From Methylotenera sp. (GTDB lineage Bacteria; Pseudomonadota; Gammaproteobacteria; Burkholderiales; Methylophilaceae), in the NCBI GenBank assembly GCA_028688575.1, contig JAQTXW010000001.1, forward strand, positions 31,466-95,465: a stretch of DNA of 64,000 nt, read 5' to 3'. This document shows positions 32,873-43,600 of the stretch, one piece after another (position 1 is the stretch's first letter; each line of letters opens with the position of its first letter). Below the pieces are notes generated by a model. That model did no database searches, was not told the origin of the DNA, and worked only from the letters and a program-made list of their open reading frames with translations. Position numbers and translations under genes: made by a program.

Positions 32873-33418
32873 ATGTCTTGGAAAAACACCAGTTCACGCT
32901 ATGGCACTTTATCAATTACACTGCATTGGTTGATGTTGATTTTATTGATTGCAGTATATGCCACCATAGAGCTGCGAGAACTTTATCCCAAAGGCAGCGA
33001 CCCGAGAGAGGCGCTCAAAGCCTGGCATTTCATGTTAGGTTTATCCGTGCTATTACTTGTGAGCATCCGCGTTTATGCAAGGCTTACTTTTATTGAGCCT
33101 AAAATCACCCCCGCGCCAAATCCATTACAAAATTTTGCAGCAAAAATAGTGCATTTAGCGCTCTATGGCTTAATGATAGGCATGCCGATACTAGGCTGGA
33201 GCCTACTCAGTACAGCAGGCAAGCCTGTGCCATTTTTCGGGCTAGAACTGCCGCCACTGATTGCTGAAAATAAGGCGCTGGCAAAAACACTCAAAGAACT
33301 ACATCAAACCATAGGTCTAGTTGGTTATTATTTAATCGGCCTACATGCCGCGGCGGCTTTATTTCACCATCACATCATAAAAGATGACACGCTCAGCCGA
33401 ATTTTACCGCGCCGATAA
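32873..33418 (+). CDS. cytochrome b561 family protein
   Basis: RYGTLSITLHWLMLILLIAVYATIELRELYPKGS; conserved His residues; likely start MSWKNTS at 32873 (ORF track starts at 32786). Confidence 0.9.
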   Translation: MSWKNTSSRYGTLSITLHWLMLILLIAVYATIELRELYPKGSDPREALKAWHFMLGLSVLLLVSIRVYARLTFIEPKITPAPNPLQNFAAKIVHLALYGLMIGMPILGWSLLSTAGKPVPFFGLELPPLIAENKALAKTLKELHQTIGLVGYYLIGLHAAAALFHHHIIKDDTLSRILPRR

Positions 33419-33471
33419 CACAATCAATGAATTAAAAACGTTACTAAACAGCACATTTAAAAGAGGTTTGA

Positions 33472-35175
33472 ATGGCACGCCCAGAAAAGATTCGCTTAGG
33501 TGAAGTATTAGTTCAACAAAACCTAATCACTACCCAAGACTTGAGCCAGTCACTAGAGGAGCAAAAACGCACAGGTCGCAAGCTAGGCAAGATTTTTATT
33601 GACAATGGCTTAGTCACCGAAACACAGATATCAGAAGCGCTTGCCCAGCAGCTTAAAATCCCCTACATTAATCTCCAGCAGTTTAGTCCTCAAACTGAGT
33701 CCATCAACAAACTGCCTGAGGCACAGGCAAGACGTTTTCGCTGTGTAGTGCTGGAAGACAGAGGCTACGCCTATCTTGTTGGCATGGTGGACCCAACCGA
33801 CCTGTTCGCTTACGACGAGGTGGCCAGACTACTGCGCAAAGATATTGAACTTGCCGTAGTACAGGAAAATGCGCTGCTGCAACTCATAGACCGCAGCTAT
33901 CGCCGCACGGACGAAATTTCAAGTTTAGCGGTAGAACTCGGGCAGGACTTAGGTGACACCGCCATTGATTTTGCCGCCTTGGGCATCAGCAGTGGCAGTG
34001 AAGAAGCGCCTGTCGTCAAATTATTACAGACTATTTTTGAAGATGCCGTCCAGGTGCGTGCTTCAGACATTCATATTGAACCACAGGAAAACAAACTCTA
34101 TATCCGCTTCAGAATTGATGGTGTCATGCATCTGCAAACGGAAGCTGAGCTTAAAATTGCACCTGCGCTGGTGTTGCGCCTGAAACTAATGTCAGGCCTG
34201 GATATCTCAGAAAAACGTCTGCCACAAGATGGCCGCTTTGCGCTAAAAATCAAAAATCAGCCTGTTGATGTGCGTATTTCAAGCATGCCAACGCAATATG
34301 GCGAATCAGTCGTAATGCGTTTACTCATTCAGGATGGCGCCAACTTTTCGCTGGAAAAACTAGGCATGCCTCCAGAAATGCTTGAACGATTCCGCAAACT
34401 GATTCATCGGCCAAGTGGCATGGTGTTGGTTACAGGGCCTACGGGGAGCGGTAAAACCACAACACTCTATGCCGCACTCAATGAGTTAAACTCAAACGCC
34501 AATAAAATCATCACTGTTGAAGACCCTGTTGAATATCGCCTGCCTGGCATTACCCAAGTGCAGGTGAATGAAAAAATAGAACTGGATTTTTCACGTGTTT
34601 TACGCTCAGCACTCAGGCAAGACCCCGATGTGATTCTCGTGGGCGAAATGCGCGACCAGGAAACCGCTCAAATCGGCTTAAGAGCGGCCATGACAGGTCA
34701 CCTGGTACTCTCCACCCTGCACACCAACGACGCCACCAGCACACTGGTCAGAATGATAGACATGGGTGCCCCGCGCTTTATGGTCGCCACTTCCATCTTA
34801 GCTGTGATTGCACAGCGCCTGGTAAGAATCATTTGCGACAACTGCAAAGAAAGCTATACACCAGCACCATTTGAGCGCGCATGGCTTGCGCTTGAGCTCA
34901 ATGATCAAACAGATACACATCAATATGTGCATGGCAAGGGATGCAGCCTATGTAATGGCACTGGCTACCAAGGGCGTATCGGCGTATATGAACTGCTCGA
35001 AATGAACAATCAGCTCATTGATGCTGCCAGCCACCACGACCCCAACTACTTCATTAAAATGGGTCGTCAGCACATGGCGGGCAAGACGCTACGCAAAAGC
35101 GCTGTGGATTTAGTCATCACCAAGCGCACCACCATTGCCGAAGCCATGCGTATTAGCAACCAATTTGAAGAATAA
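33472..35175 (+). CDS. mshE: MshE/GspE-type secretion ATPase with N-terminal MshEN repeats
   Basis: GPTGSGKTTTLYAAL Walker A, GEMRDQETAQIGLRAAMTGHLVLSTLHTND, zinc CDNC..CSLC; tandem RLGx..Q / KLGx..Q motifs. Confidence 0.93.
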   Translation: MARPEKIRLGEVLVQQNLITTQDLSQSLEEQKRTGRKLGKIFIDNGLVTETQISEALAQQLKIPYINLQQFSPQTESINKLPEAQARRFRCVVLEDRGYAYLVGMVDPTDLFAYDEVARLLRKDIELAVVQENALLQLIDRSYRRTDEISSLAVELGQDLGDTAIDFAALGISSGSEEAPVVKLLQTIFEDAVQVRASDIHIEPQENKLYIRFRIDGVMHLQTEAELKIAPALVLRLKLMSGLDISEKRLPQDGRFALKIKNQPVDVRISSMPTQYGESVVMRLLIQDGANFSLEKLGMPPEMLERFRKLIHRPSGMVLVTGPTGSGKTTTLYAALNELNSNANKIITVEDPVEYRLPGITQVQVNEKIELDFSRVLRSALRQDPDVILVGEMRDQETAQIGLRAAMTGHLVLSTLHTNDATSTLVRMIDMGAPRFMVATSILAVIAQRLVRIICDNCKESYTPAPFERAWLALELNDQTDTHQYVHGKGCSLCNGTGYQGRIGVYELLEMNNQLIDAASHHDPNYFIKMGRQHMAGKTLRKSAVDLVITKRTTIAEAMRISNQFEE

Positions 35176-35180
35176 ACAAA

Positions 35181-36401
35181 ATGCCCCAATTCGCATACAA
35201 AGGCCGCGACAATCAAGGAAGCCTGGTACAAGGCATCCTTGAAAGCGCCGACTCTAGCAGCGCAGCCTCACAACTTGCCAATCTGAACATCACCCCGATT
35301 GAAATCAAGGCAGGCGCGGACATTAACAAAGAGATCTCGATTGAACTTTTTGCCGAAAAAATTGAATCGATCGACATCATGCTGTTTAGCCGACAGATGT
35401 ACACTTTGCTCAAAGCGGGCATTCCCATCATGAATGCACTGAGCGGCTTGCAGGTATCCACTGAAAACAAAGCTTTTAGTGCAGTGATTGGCAACATCCG
35501 CGAGAGTTTAGCCTCTGGACGTGAACTCTCGAGCGCGCTTGCGCAGCACCCTAAGGTATTTTCCAGTTTTTATGTCAGCATGGTGCGCGTGGGTGAAAGT
35601 ACAGGCTTACTGGACAATGTATTTTTACGGCTATTTGAACACATTGAGTTTGAGCGCTTTATGCGAGATCAAATCAAATCCGCACTGCGCTACCCTACCT
35701 TTGTGGTGATCGCCATGGCCGTGGCCATCGTCGTGGTAAACTTATTTGTCATTCCCGCTTTTGCAAAAGTTTTTGAGAGTTTTGGTGCTGAACTCCCACT
35801 TATGACAAGGATTTTGCTGAATTTCTCAGGATTTATGCAAGCCACCTGGCCTTACCTGCTTGTCTTGCTCATCGGCGGGGTTTTTTTGTTTCGCACCTAC
35901 ACAGCGAGTGGCGCAGGCAAATACAACTGGGATAGCTTTAAATTACACATTCCGATTGCAGGGAAAATCATACACAAAGGCACCATGGCGCGCTTCGCCA
36001 GAAGCTTTGCCTTAGCTAGCAAAAGCGGCGTACCCATTACCAACAGTTTAAAATTAGTCGCACAAACCGCAGACAACGACTATGTTGCGCAGCGCATTGA
36101 CAACATGCGCGATGGTGTGGAGCGTGGCGAAAGTATTTTACGCACGGCCACCAGCAGCGGTGTATTTAACCCGATTGTGCTGCAAATGATTGCCGTGGGT
36201 GAGGAGTCTGGCTCATTAGATGACTTAATGGAAGAAATCGCCGACATGTACCAGCGTGACGTTGAATATGAAATCAAAACCTTGGGTACACAGATTGAAC
36301 CCATCCTCATTGTGTTTCTGGGAATCATGGTGCTGATTCTGGCCCTGGGCATTTTCTTGCCGATTTGGGACCTGGGCAACATTGCGCTACACAAAGGCTA
36401 G
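35181..36401 (+). CDS. mshG: type II secretion/MshG-type inner membrane platform protein
   Basis: MPQFAYKGRDNQGSLVQG; two GspF domains. Confidence 0.93.
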   Translation: MPQFAYKGRDNQGSLVQGILESADSSSAASQLANLNITPIEIKAGADINKEISIELFAEKIESIDIMLFSRQMYTLLKAGIPIMNALSGLQVSTENKAFSAVIGNIRESLASGRELSSALAQHPKVFSSFYVSMVRVGESTGLLDNVFLRLFEHIEFERFMRDQIKSALRYPTFVVIAMAVAIVVVNLFVIPAFAKVFESFGAELPLMTRILLNFSGFMQATWPYLLVLLIGGVFLFRTYTASGAGKYNWDSFKLHIPIAGKIIHKGTMARFARSFALASKSGVPITNSLKLVAQTADNDYVAQRIDNMRDGVERGESILRTATSSGVFNPIVLQMIAVGEESGSLDDLMEEIADMYQRDVEYEIKTLGTQIEPILIVFLGIMVLILALGIFLPIWDLGNIALHKG

Positions 36402-36441
36402 CCTACAACAATGCATTTAAGTTCACCCTAAACGGCCTGAC

Positions 36442-36897
36442 ATGCACAAACACATGGGTAGAATCCGATTTGATTTTGCAGTCACAGTCAGCATTATTTG
36501 CATCATTGCAACATTTTTGCTCCACAGTCTTAGGCAGATGCAAAATGGTGTAGACAAAATGATTCATGACGCAGAACTTAACAACCTGCGACTCAGCCTT
36601 GCTGAAAGCTGGGTGCACAGGCAAGTAACCTACCAAACTGTCGATACCAAAAATCTGGTAAACACCAACCCCATGCGCCTAATTAATGAACCGCCTAAAA
36701 ATTATATCGGTGAAAAAACCACCCGCCCAGTCAACAAATACAAGGTTTGGTATTTTGATATCAATAAAAAAGAGTTAGTATACGTGTATAGTAGCAATGA
36801 AGAAGCACGTTATGTATTGGTAAGTCATGTACAAGGCGCAGAAACTTCACCTTTAAGCATAGGTGGTTTAGACTTGCTAACCGCCAGTAACCGTTAA
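36442..36897 (+). CDS. MshF-like small single-TM protein
   Basis: N-terminal TM FDFAVTVSIICIIATFLLHSL; position directly after mshG. Confidence 0.55.
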   Translation: MHKHMGRIRFDFAVTVSIICIIATFLLHSLRQMQNGVDKMIHDAELNNLRLSLAESWVHRQVTYQTVDTKNLVNTNPMRLINEPPKNYIGEKTTRPVNKYKVWYFDINKKELVYVYSSNEEARYVLVSHVQGAETSPLSIGGLDLLTASNR

Positions 36898-37069
36898 TAT
36901 AGAGGACGCGCATTTTGTGACCGAACCTTGTATCTTGCTAACATTTAAGTTACTTGCAAATATTGACGTAACAGATATTTTTTTACAGTTCAAACACCAG
37001 CTTACAAAACTAAATTACAGATAGACACATTTTGAGCTGGATAAATATATCAACATAAGGAATACAACA

Positions 37070-37612
37070 ATGTTAAACAAAGCAAAAGGTTTTACCCTCA
37101 TTGAGCTAATTGTGGTCATTATTATTTTAGGCATCTTAGCCGCCGTTGCCCTGCCCAGATTCACTAACCTGCAACGGGATGCTCGCATTGCCAAGCTCAA
37201 TGCAGCCAGGGGCAGCGTTGCTGCAGCTGCTGCTTTGATTCACGCCACTGTACTGGCAAGAAACAATGTGGCAGACACTGTCGCATGCCCTGGTGGCGGT
37301 ACTGCCAACAACAGCAATGGTGCAACAGGTACTGTATGTACAGAGAATGGCCTTGTTAACCTGGTTAGAGCCTATCCTGATGTCACAGCCGTTGGCGGGT
37401 CGGGCATCTTATCTGCCGCAGGCTTAACCACCATATTCAACCCCACATTGGCACAATTGCAGGCAGAGGGTTACAACTACACCGCTTCTGCCACTGTGGC
37501 AACCTTTCAGATTCAAGGTGCACCCACACCAGCCAGTTGCCAGTTCACCTATACTGAAGCGCCGATTAATGGTGCCCCTGCAATTTCTGCGGTTGTGACC
37601 ACAGGCTGTTAA
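37070..37612 (+). CDS. type IV prepilin (MshB/MshA-like)
   Basis: KAKG^FTLIELIVVIIILGILAAVALPRF class III signal; four Cys in mature protein. Confidence 0.9.
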   Translation: MLNKAKGFTLIELIVVIIILGILAAVALPRFTNLQRDARIAKLNAARGSVAAAAALIHATVLARNNVADTVACPGGGTANNSNGATGTVCTENGLVNLVRAYPDVTAVGGSGILSAAGLTTIFNPTLAQLQAEGYNYTASATVATFQIQGAPTPASCQFTYTEAPINGAPAISAVVTTGC

Positions 37613-37735
37613 TCTATGCCCTTGTCAGCGGCATCTATTGATGCTGCTGGTATTTTTAATGCACTGCACCTTACCATCCGCATGAAACAACCGCATGAGA
37701 AAAATTAGCATGTTAAACAGCACCTGTTCATTTTT

Positions 37736-37765
37736 TTGAACTCGTGCCGATAATTGTAATATGAT
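37736..37765 (+). promoter_or_regulatory. candidate sigma70 promoter (TTGAAC-N18-TATGAT) upstream of the second pilin gene
   Basis: Hexamers at 37736-37741 and 37760-37765; followed by strong RBS aaaggag before ATG 37808. Confidence 0.55.
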
Positions 37766-37807
37766 ATGTTTGTGTAATTTCAGATTTCTTAAAGGAGTGT
37801 TTATATT

Positions 37808-38242
37808 ATGAAGCAGCAATCGGGTTTTACGCTGGTTGAATTAGTCGTCGTCATTGTAATTTTAGGGATTTTGGCAGCTACGGCATTACCAAGATTTATC
37901 AACTTAACTGAAGATGCAAACATTGCCGCAGCCAATGGCATGGCAGGCGGACTACGCTCTGCGGCAGGCGTTGTGCAGGCACGTTTCTTTGCCACTGGCA
38001 CCAATTCCAGCCCTGTCACCATGGCAGACACATCAACAGTCACTGTAAGCACAACAACAGGCCTGCCTACAGCAGACGCAACAGGCATTGTGGCCGCGAT
38101 GCAGTCGGTCGATGGCTTCACTGTAACGCACGCCGCAGGCGTATCAACATTTGCTCTTACAAAAACACCCGCTTGCTTGGTCACTTACACCGCAGCAACT
38201 GGTGCAGTGAGTACCGCAGCCGTTACAGCAGCCAATTGTTAA
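37808..38242 (+). CDS. mshA: MshA-like major pilin candidate
   Basis: KQQSG^FTLVELVVVIVILGILAATALPRF; C-terminal Cys pair ACLV...AANC. Confidence 0.85.
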   Translation: MKQQSGFTLVELVVVIVILGILAATALPRFINLTEDANIAAANGMAGGLRSAAGVVQARFFATGTNSSPVTMADTSTVTVSTTTGLPTADATGIVAAMQSVDGFTVTHAAGVSTFALTKTPACLVTYTAATGAVSTAAVTAANC

Positions 38243-38305
38243 TCGTTGATGGATTGATCATGCTGACTTAAAATTCAACGTGACATATTCCACCGCAATA
38301 CCGCA

Positions 38306-38767
38306 ATGAAGCAAGCATCAGGCTTTACTATCGTAGAACTTGTCGCAGTAATTGTGATTACAGGCATCATTGCCGCAATTACTGCGCCTCGTTTTATTGG
38401 GCGCGATGCCTTTGATGCACGCGGTGATTTTGGCACTTTATCTTCGGCACTGCGTTATGCTCAAAAAACAGCCATTGCACAACGCACTATCATCTACGCC
38501 AACATCAACACGAGTGCACGCACAGTGTGCCTCGGCTACACCAGCAATTGCAGCAGTCCTGTGATAGACCCTGCAACGCAGGCGGCTTATGCCAAAAATC
38601 TATCCAACAGCATTACGCTCAGTGCCAGTAGCACCATTATCGGGTTTGATGGCCTAGGCAGACCCAACCCCAACACCACTGCTACATTGACCATCCAGAA
38701 TGCAGTGATAACCACAGAACCTGCGCGCATCATCACGGTAGAAGCAGAAACAGGCTATGTACACTAA
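38306..38767 (+). CDS. mshC: MshC-like minor prepilin
   Basis: KQASG^FTIVELVAVIVITGIIAAITAPRF. Confidence 0.75.
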   Translation: MKQASGFTIVELVAVIVITGIIAAITAPRFIGRDAFDARGDFGTLSSALRYAQKTAIAQRTIIYANINTSARTVCLGYTSNCSSPVIDPATQAAYAKNLSNSITLSASSTIIGFDGLGRPNPNTTATLTIQNAVITTEPARIITVEAETGYVH

Positions 38768-39356
38768 TCGCACACATACGCGTGGCGTAACACTGGTTGA
38801 ACTGGTGGTATTTATTGTGATTATCAGCGTGGCATTAGTTGGCATACTCAAAGTGCTCGAAATCACCAACCGCGGCAGTGCAGACCCGCTGATTCGCAAA
38901 CAGGCGCTGGCAATTGCCGAGTCACTCCTGCTTGAAATCCAGCAACAGTCTTTTACCTACTGTGACCCCAATGATGCCAACGCAAGTACCGCCACAAGTA
39001 TCGCAGCATGTGCTGCCACAGCGCAAGACCCCAACCCTGCAGGCACAGGCAACATTGCAGGGCCATTTCCCAACACGGAGAGCCGATACAGCAATACCAA
39101 CCCATTTGATAACGTAGCAGATTATGGCGGGTTTACCATGCCCAGTGCAGAATGTGCAGGCATATGTCATGCAGGTGACGCCACACCGCTGGCAGGTTTA
39201 AACAATTACAGTGCCAGCGTGAGCATCACGCGTGCTGGAGGCGCATTTGCGTTAGCCAATGATGCCGCACTCAAAATTAATGTCACTGTCACGGGGCCAG
39301 GCAACACTGAAGTGTCCATTGCAGGTTACAGAGTTCGATATGCGCCCAATAGCTGA
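38757..39356 (+). CDS. mshD: MshD-like minor prepilin
   Basis: THTRG^VTLVELVVFIVIISVALVGILKVL; overlaps preceding gene. Confidence 0.75.
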   Translation: MYTNRTHTRGVTLVELVVFIVIISVALVGILKVLEITNRGSADPLIRKQALAIAESLLLEIQQQSFTYCDPNDANASTATSIAACAATAQDPNPAGTGNIAGPFPNTESRYSNTNPFDNVADYGGFTMPSAECAGICHAGDATPLAGLNNYSASVSITRAGGAFALANDAALKINVTVTGPGNTEVSIAGYRVRYAPNS

Positions 39357-40224
39357 TTTATCCATCAACACAGCAGGCACTCAGGCAGTTCAACGCATGC
39401 AGCGTTATGACACCTCGTCTGTTAATGGTTTTACATTAGTTGAGTTAGTGGTGGTCATCACCATCACGGCGATTCTTGCGGCAGGAGCGGCACTATTTAT
39501 CGGCAACCCGACCCAATCGTTTTTTGATAGCGAGCGCCGCGCCAATTTAACAGACCGCGCTGACACCGCCTTGCGTCGCATGGCAAGAGACATACGCAAC
39601 GCCTTGCCTAACAGCGTGCGAACAACTAATAACGGTGCAGACAGCCTATTAGAGTTTGTGCCCGTGATGGGCGCAGGACGCTATCGTGCCAGCATCGGCA
39701 ACAACGCCGCTGACAACCCGCTAGATTTTACCAATGCGGCAGATAACAGTTTTGATGTGTTGGGTTTTCCGATGACGGTCAGCAGTAATAGTGCGCTCGT
39801 GATTTATAACTTAGGCATCCCTGGTGCAGATGTTTACCAAGGTACCAATAGACGCAGCTTGAATAGCGCAAGCAATAGCACAACGCTGAGTTTTACTGGA
39901 GGCAACTTTCCGCTGGCCTCGCCTTCTAGCCGATTTTTTGTCACTTCAACCCCCGTGAGTTATGTGTGTGACATGACAAACCGCACCTTGTGGCGCTATA
40001 GCGGTTACAACTTTCAGGCGGCACAGCCTGGCAGTGTTGCTGCGTTGGATGCGCTCACTTCAGCAGTGAGGCATCCCCTTGCCAACAATCTTAATGCCTG
40101 TGAAATCAACTACGCCAGTGGCGTACTGGAGCGCACTGGCATCGCAACCATTCGACTCAGCATGACAGAAGACAGCGCGCAAGTAACCTTGATGCACCAG
40201 ATTAATGTGGTGAATTCGCCATGA
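39340..40224 (+). CDS. mshO: MshO-like minor prepilin
   Basis: SVNG^FTLVELVVVITITAILAAGAALFI; likely start MRPIADLS at 39340 rather than ORF-track 39259. Confidence 0.75.
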   Translation: MRPIADLSINTAGTQAVQRMQRYDTSSVNGFTLVELVVVITITAILAAGAALFIGNPTQSFFDSERRANLTDRADTALRRMARDIRNALPNSVRTTNNGADSLLEFVPVMGAGRYRASIGNNAADNPLDFTNAADNSFDVLGFPMTVSSNSALVIYNLGIPGADVYQGTNRRSLNSASNSTTLSFTGGNFPLASPSSRFFVTSTPVSYVCDMTNRTLWRYSGYNFQAAQPGSVAALDALTSAVRHPLANNLNACEINYASGVLERTGIATIRLSMTEDSAQVTLMHQINVVNSP

Positions 40225-40682
40225 GAAATCATCACCAACTGCCATTCGCACGTGGTTTTTTACTGCCTGCGGCCATTTTTTTACTGGTGATATTAGCCGC
40301 ACTTGGGGCTTATGCACTCAATATCAGCAGTGTGCAGCAGGCCACCTCCACTCAGGACGTGCAAGGTAGCCGCGCCTATCAGGCAGCTCATGCAGGCATT
40401 GAATGGGGCATTTATCAGGTGCTAGACCCTGGTACGGCTAATTTAGCCGACTGCCCTGCTGCCACCTCGCTTAACATTGACGGGTATAATGTGCTGGTGA
40501 ACTGCAATCAATCTGCAGATTTTAACGAGCAAGGTACCCAGCGCACGATTCGTGTTTATGAATTAACCTCAACAGCAAGTCGCGGTGTTGCAGGAACCAT
40601 CAGTTATAGTGAGCGACAATTGCAGTCAACATTAAGCAAATGCCGCGCTACTGATGTTATTCCTGCATACCAGTGCAGTTAA
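40221..40682 (+). CDS. mshP: MshP-like/PilX-type pilus assembly protein
   Basis: RGFLLPAAIFLLVILAALGAYALNISSVQQATSTQDVQGSRAYQAAHAGIEWGIYQ. Confidence 0.75.
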   Translation: MRNHHQLPFARGFLLPAAIFLLVILAALGAYALNISSVQQATSTQDVQGSRAYQAAHAGIEWGIYQVLDPGTANLADCPAATSLNIDGYNVLVNCNQSADFNEQGTQRTIRVYELTSTASRGVAGTISYSERQLQSTLSKCRATDVIPAYQCS

Positions 40683-40694
40683 TCACGCACCAAC

Positions 40695-43600
40695 ATGAAA
40701 ATAATAATGCGTATCTTTAATCACCAGCTACATAGCCTCATCATTCTTGCGGGTCTGGTTTTTAGCCTGCCAAGCTATGCCTGGTACGATAACAACTGGA
40801 ATTACCGGGTGCCGATTGAGGTGCCCGCAGGCACACCTGTCAACAGCACAATCACTGTAGATGTCAACTTTGCCGCACTCCTTGCAACATTAGGTGTCGC
40901 GGGTACATTGGATATCAATTCGCCTCGCATCGTGCGGCCCAGCGACCTTGCTTTAGCCACCACACAAGAATTTACCGACAGTAGATTTAACAACACAACT
41001 GACGCTTTGACGAATGGTCGTGGTGAAGTGCGGTTTTTATTGCAGGATGCAGGCGCCAGTACGTATTTTTTATACTTTGACATCACCGCCAATGGCACCA
41101 AACCGATTAATCCACAAACACCCATTAATGGTCACTTTGAGTTTGGAGGCACAGGTACACAAAACCCGCCCGCCTGGACTGCCACAAAAATAAACAATAA
41201 CTTTGACGCACAAGTCAGGCCGAGCGAAAACCCCAACATATCCGAGCCCAGCGGCACACCGAATACGGTCACGACTATCGGCACACCTTTAACAGGTAAT
41301 TTCTCTTATCTGCTTGGTTCACGCACCAACACCGAGCCCACCAACGCCTCGCCAGCGGTGACATTAAGACGAACCATCACAGTGCCAGCCACCACACCAG
41401 GCAACTTAACCATTCACTACCGTTTAGAAGGATGGGATAGCTCTGACAATGGCGCCAACACCTGGGACTTTCTACGGATTCGACTGATTAACGCATCCAC
41501 CACTGAAATCGTAGGCCCTACGTTTGGGAACTATGTCACGTTCCCTTTTAGCCCGAATAAAGGTACAGGCCAAATCTCAAATTCTGCATCAGGTTATGGA
41601 CGCTACAACTTTTGGGACATGAGTAGCAATGGTGTTCATCGCTCGGGAATGACGCTTGCCGCAGGCTCAGCGCCGTGGTTTACGCGCAGCGTTGCTTTAA
41701 CCCCATTTTCAGGGCAAACCATCACGCTACAAATTACCATGAACATGGCCACCCAATTTAAAAGCTGGGTGCACATAGATGACGTTGAATGGAGTGTCAC
41801 GACCGCAACACTGGGTCAACCTACCATTAAACCGCAAGTTGACCATATTGAAATATTGCATGCAAGTGGCAATGGTGTAACATGCTCGCCAAGCACACTC
41901 ACCATTCGCGCCTGTGCTAATGCATCATGCAGCGAGCTTTATACGGGTGAGGTTACAGGCAGTCTAACTGCAACAGGCACTGGCACAGCTAACTGGCAGG
42001 ATGGCACTGCAGATTTCACGATAGGTAGCAGTGGCTTTGTCACAAAAACCTTACAACTTACCTCTGTCAATACTAATGTTTCTTCAACTTTAGGTACATC
42101 CGCAGTAACACCAACGCCCACAGCAGCAACAGCTTGCAATTTTTCAGGATGCTTATTTACTGCAAGCAATGCAGGCTTTTTGTTTGATGTCCCGCATCAC
42201 GTGGCAGGGTCAATACAGACGGTTACAATCAGTGCCGTGAAAAAAGCAGACAACACCAATGCCTGTCTACCTGGGTTTTCTAATGTAACGCGCACCTTAC
42301 GCATGACCTGTAACTACATCAACCCTAACACTGGAACGTTGCCAGTGCTGGTCAACACCCGATACTTGAATAATACCAACACGGCGAATAATGCCTGCGC
42401 CTCGGCTAACCCTGTAAGCCTAGACTTTAATAACACGGGTACAGCCACTGCAGATATTAGTTACCAAGATGTTGGTAATATGAGCTTAACCATAGCCTAT
42501 GCAGGCTCAGCCGCTACCAATGATGTGGGTTTATCCATGAATGGCTCAGATACATTTATTGCAGCACCAGCCAGCTTCAGCATTTCAGGAGTAACTGCCG
42601 CACCGATTAAAGCGGGTGAAAATTTTAACGCCACGGTTAGCGCCAAAAATGCTGCAAATGTCACCACGCCCAATTTTGGCAAAGAAAGCCCCGCTGAGAA
42701 TGTTACCTTAACTTTTAGCAAATGCCAGCCAATGGGAGTCAATGCTACTAATGGCAACTTTACTGGCACAGCGGGCGCCTTTACCAATGGCGTTGCGGCG
42801 AGCAGCAATCTCAACTGGAGTGAAGTGGGCAACGGTGACCTGAGTGTTCACCTTGCCAGCGCGAGTTATTTAGGTTCTGGCTTCACCGCTTCCGGCAATA
42901 CGGGCACAGGCGGCACAGCATGCAATGGCGCGGGCAATGTTGGACGTTTTATTCCCCATCATTTCAACACTGTGGTCACCAAGGGCTGTAGCACTGGCGG
43001 CTTCACCTATTCTGCGCAGCCTTTTAGCGTGGAAGTCACCGCGGTGAATGCGCTAGGTAATACTACCCTGAATTATGATGGCTCACTCAATACCACGCCC
43101 AATTTTGCAAAAACCGTGACTTTGTCCAATGCGGGCAGCACTGCAAATTTCAGCAACCATGTGCTGAATTTGACTGATTTTGCGAGTGGCGTTGGCGTTA
43201 AAAACAATGTGACTTACACCAACACAAGCGCACAAACTCCGCCACTCAACATTACCTTACGTGCAACAGATACCGACAACGTCACTTCACTAGGATACAC
43301 TGAAGGCATTACGGAAATCCGCAGTGGCCGCGTCATGCTGCAAAACGCCTACGGCTCGGAACTGCTGGATTTGCCAATGACAATGGCGGCACAATACTGG
43401 AATAACAACGCATGGCTATTCAATGGTAATGACAGCTGTACCACTGGGGTTAATTTAACATTCACTGACCCCAACCTTGCCGATGGACTGGTGCCAGCTG
43501 AATCCTGTGTTTGGGACACAGGCAACCCTGGCAGCTCGGGTTTAGGCTGCGGGGCAGCAGGCACGCTGGCCAACCGATTTAGAAAGCCCCCTAACAATGG

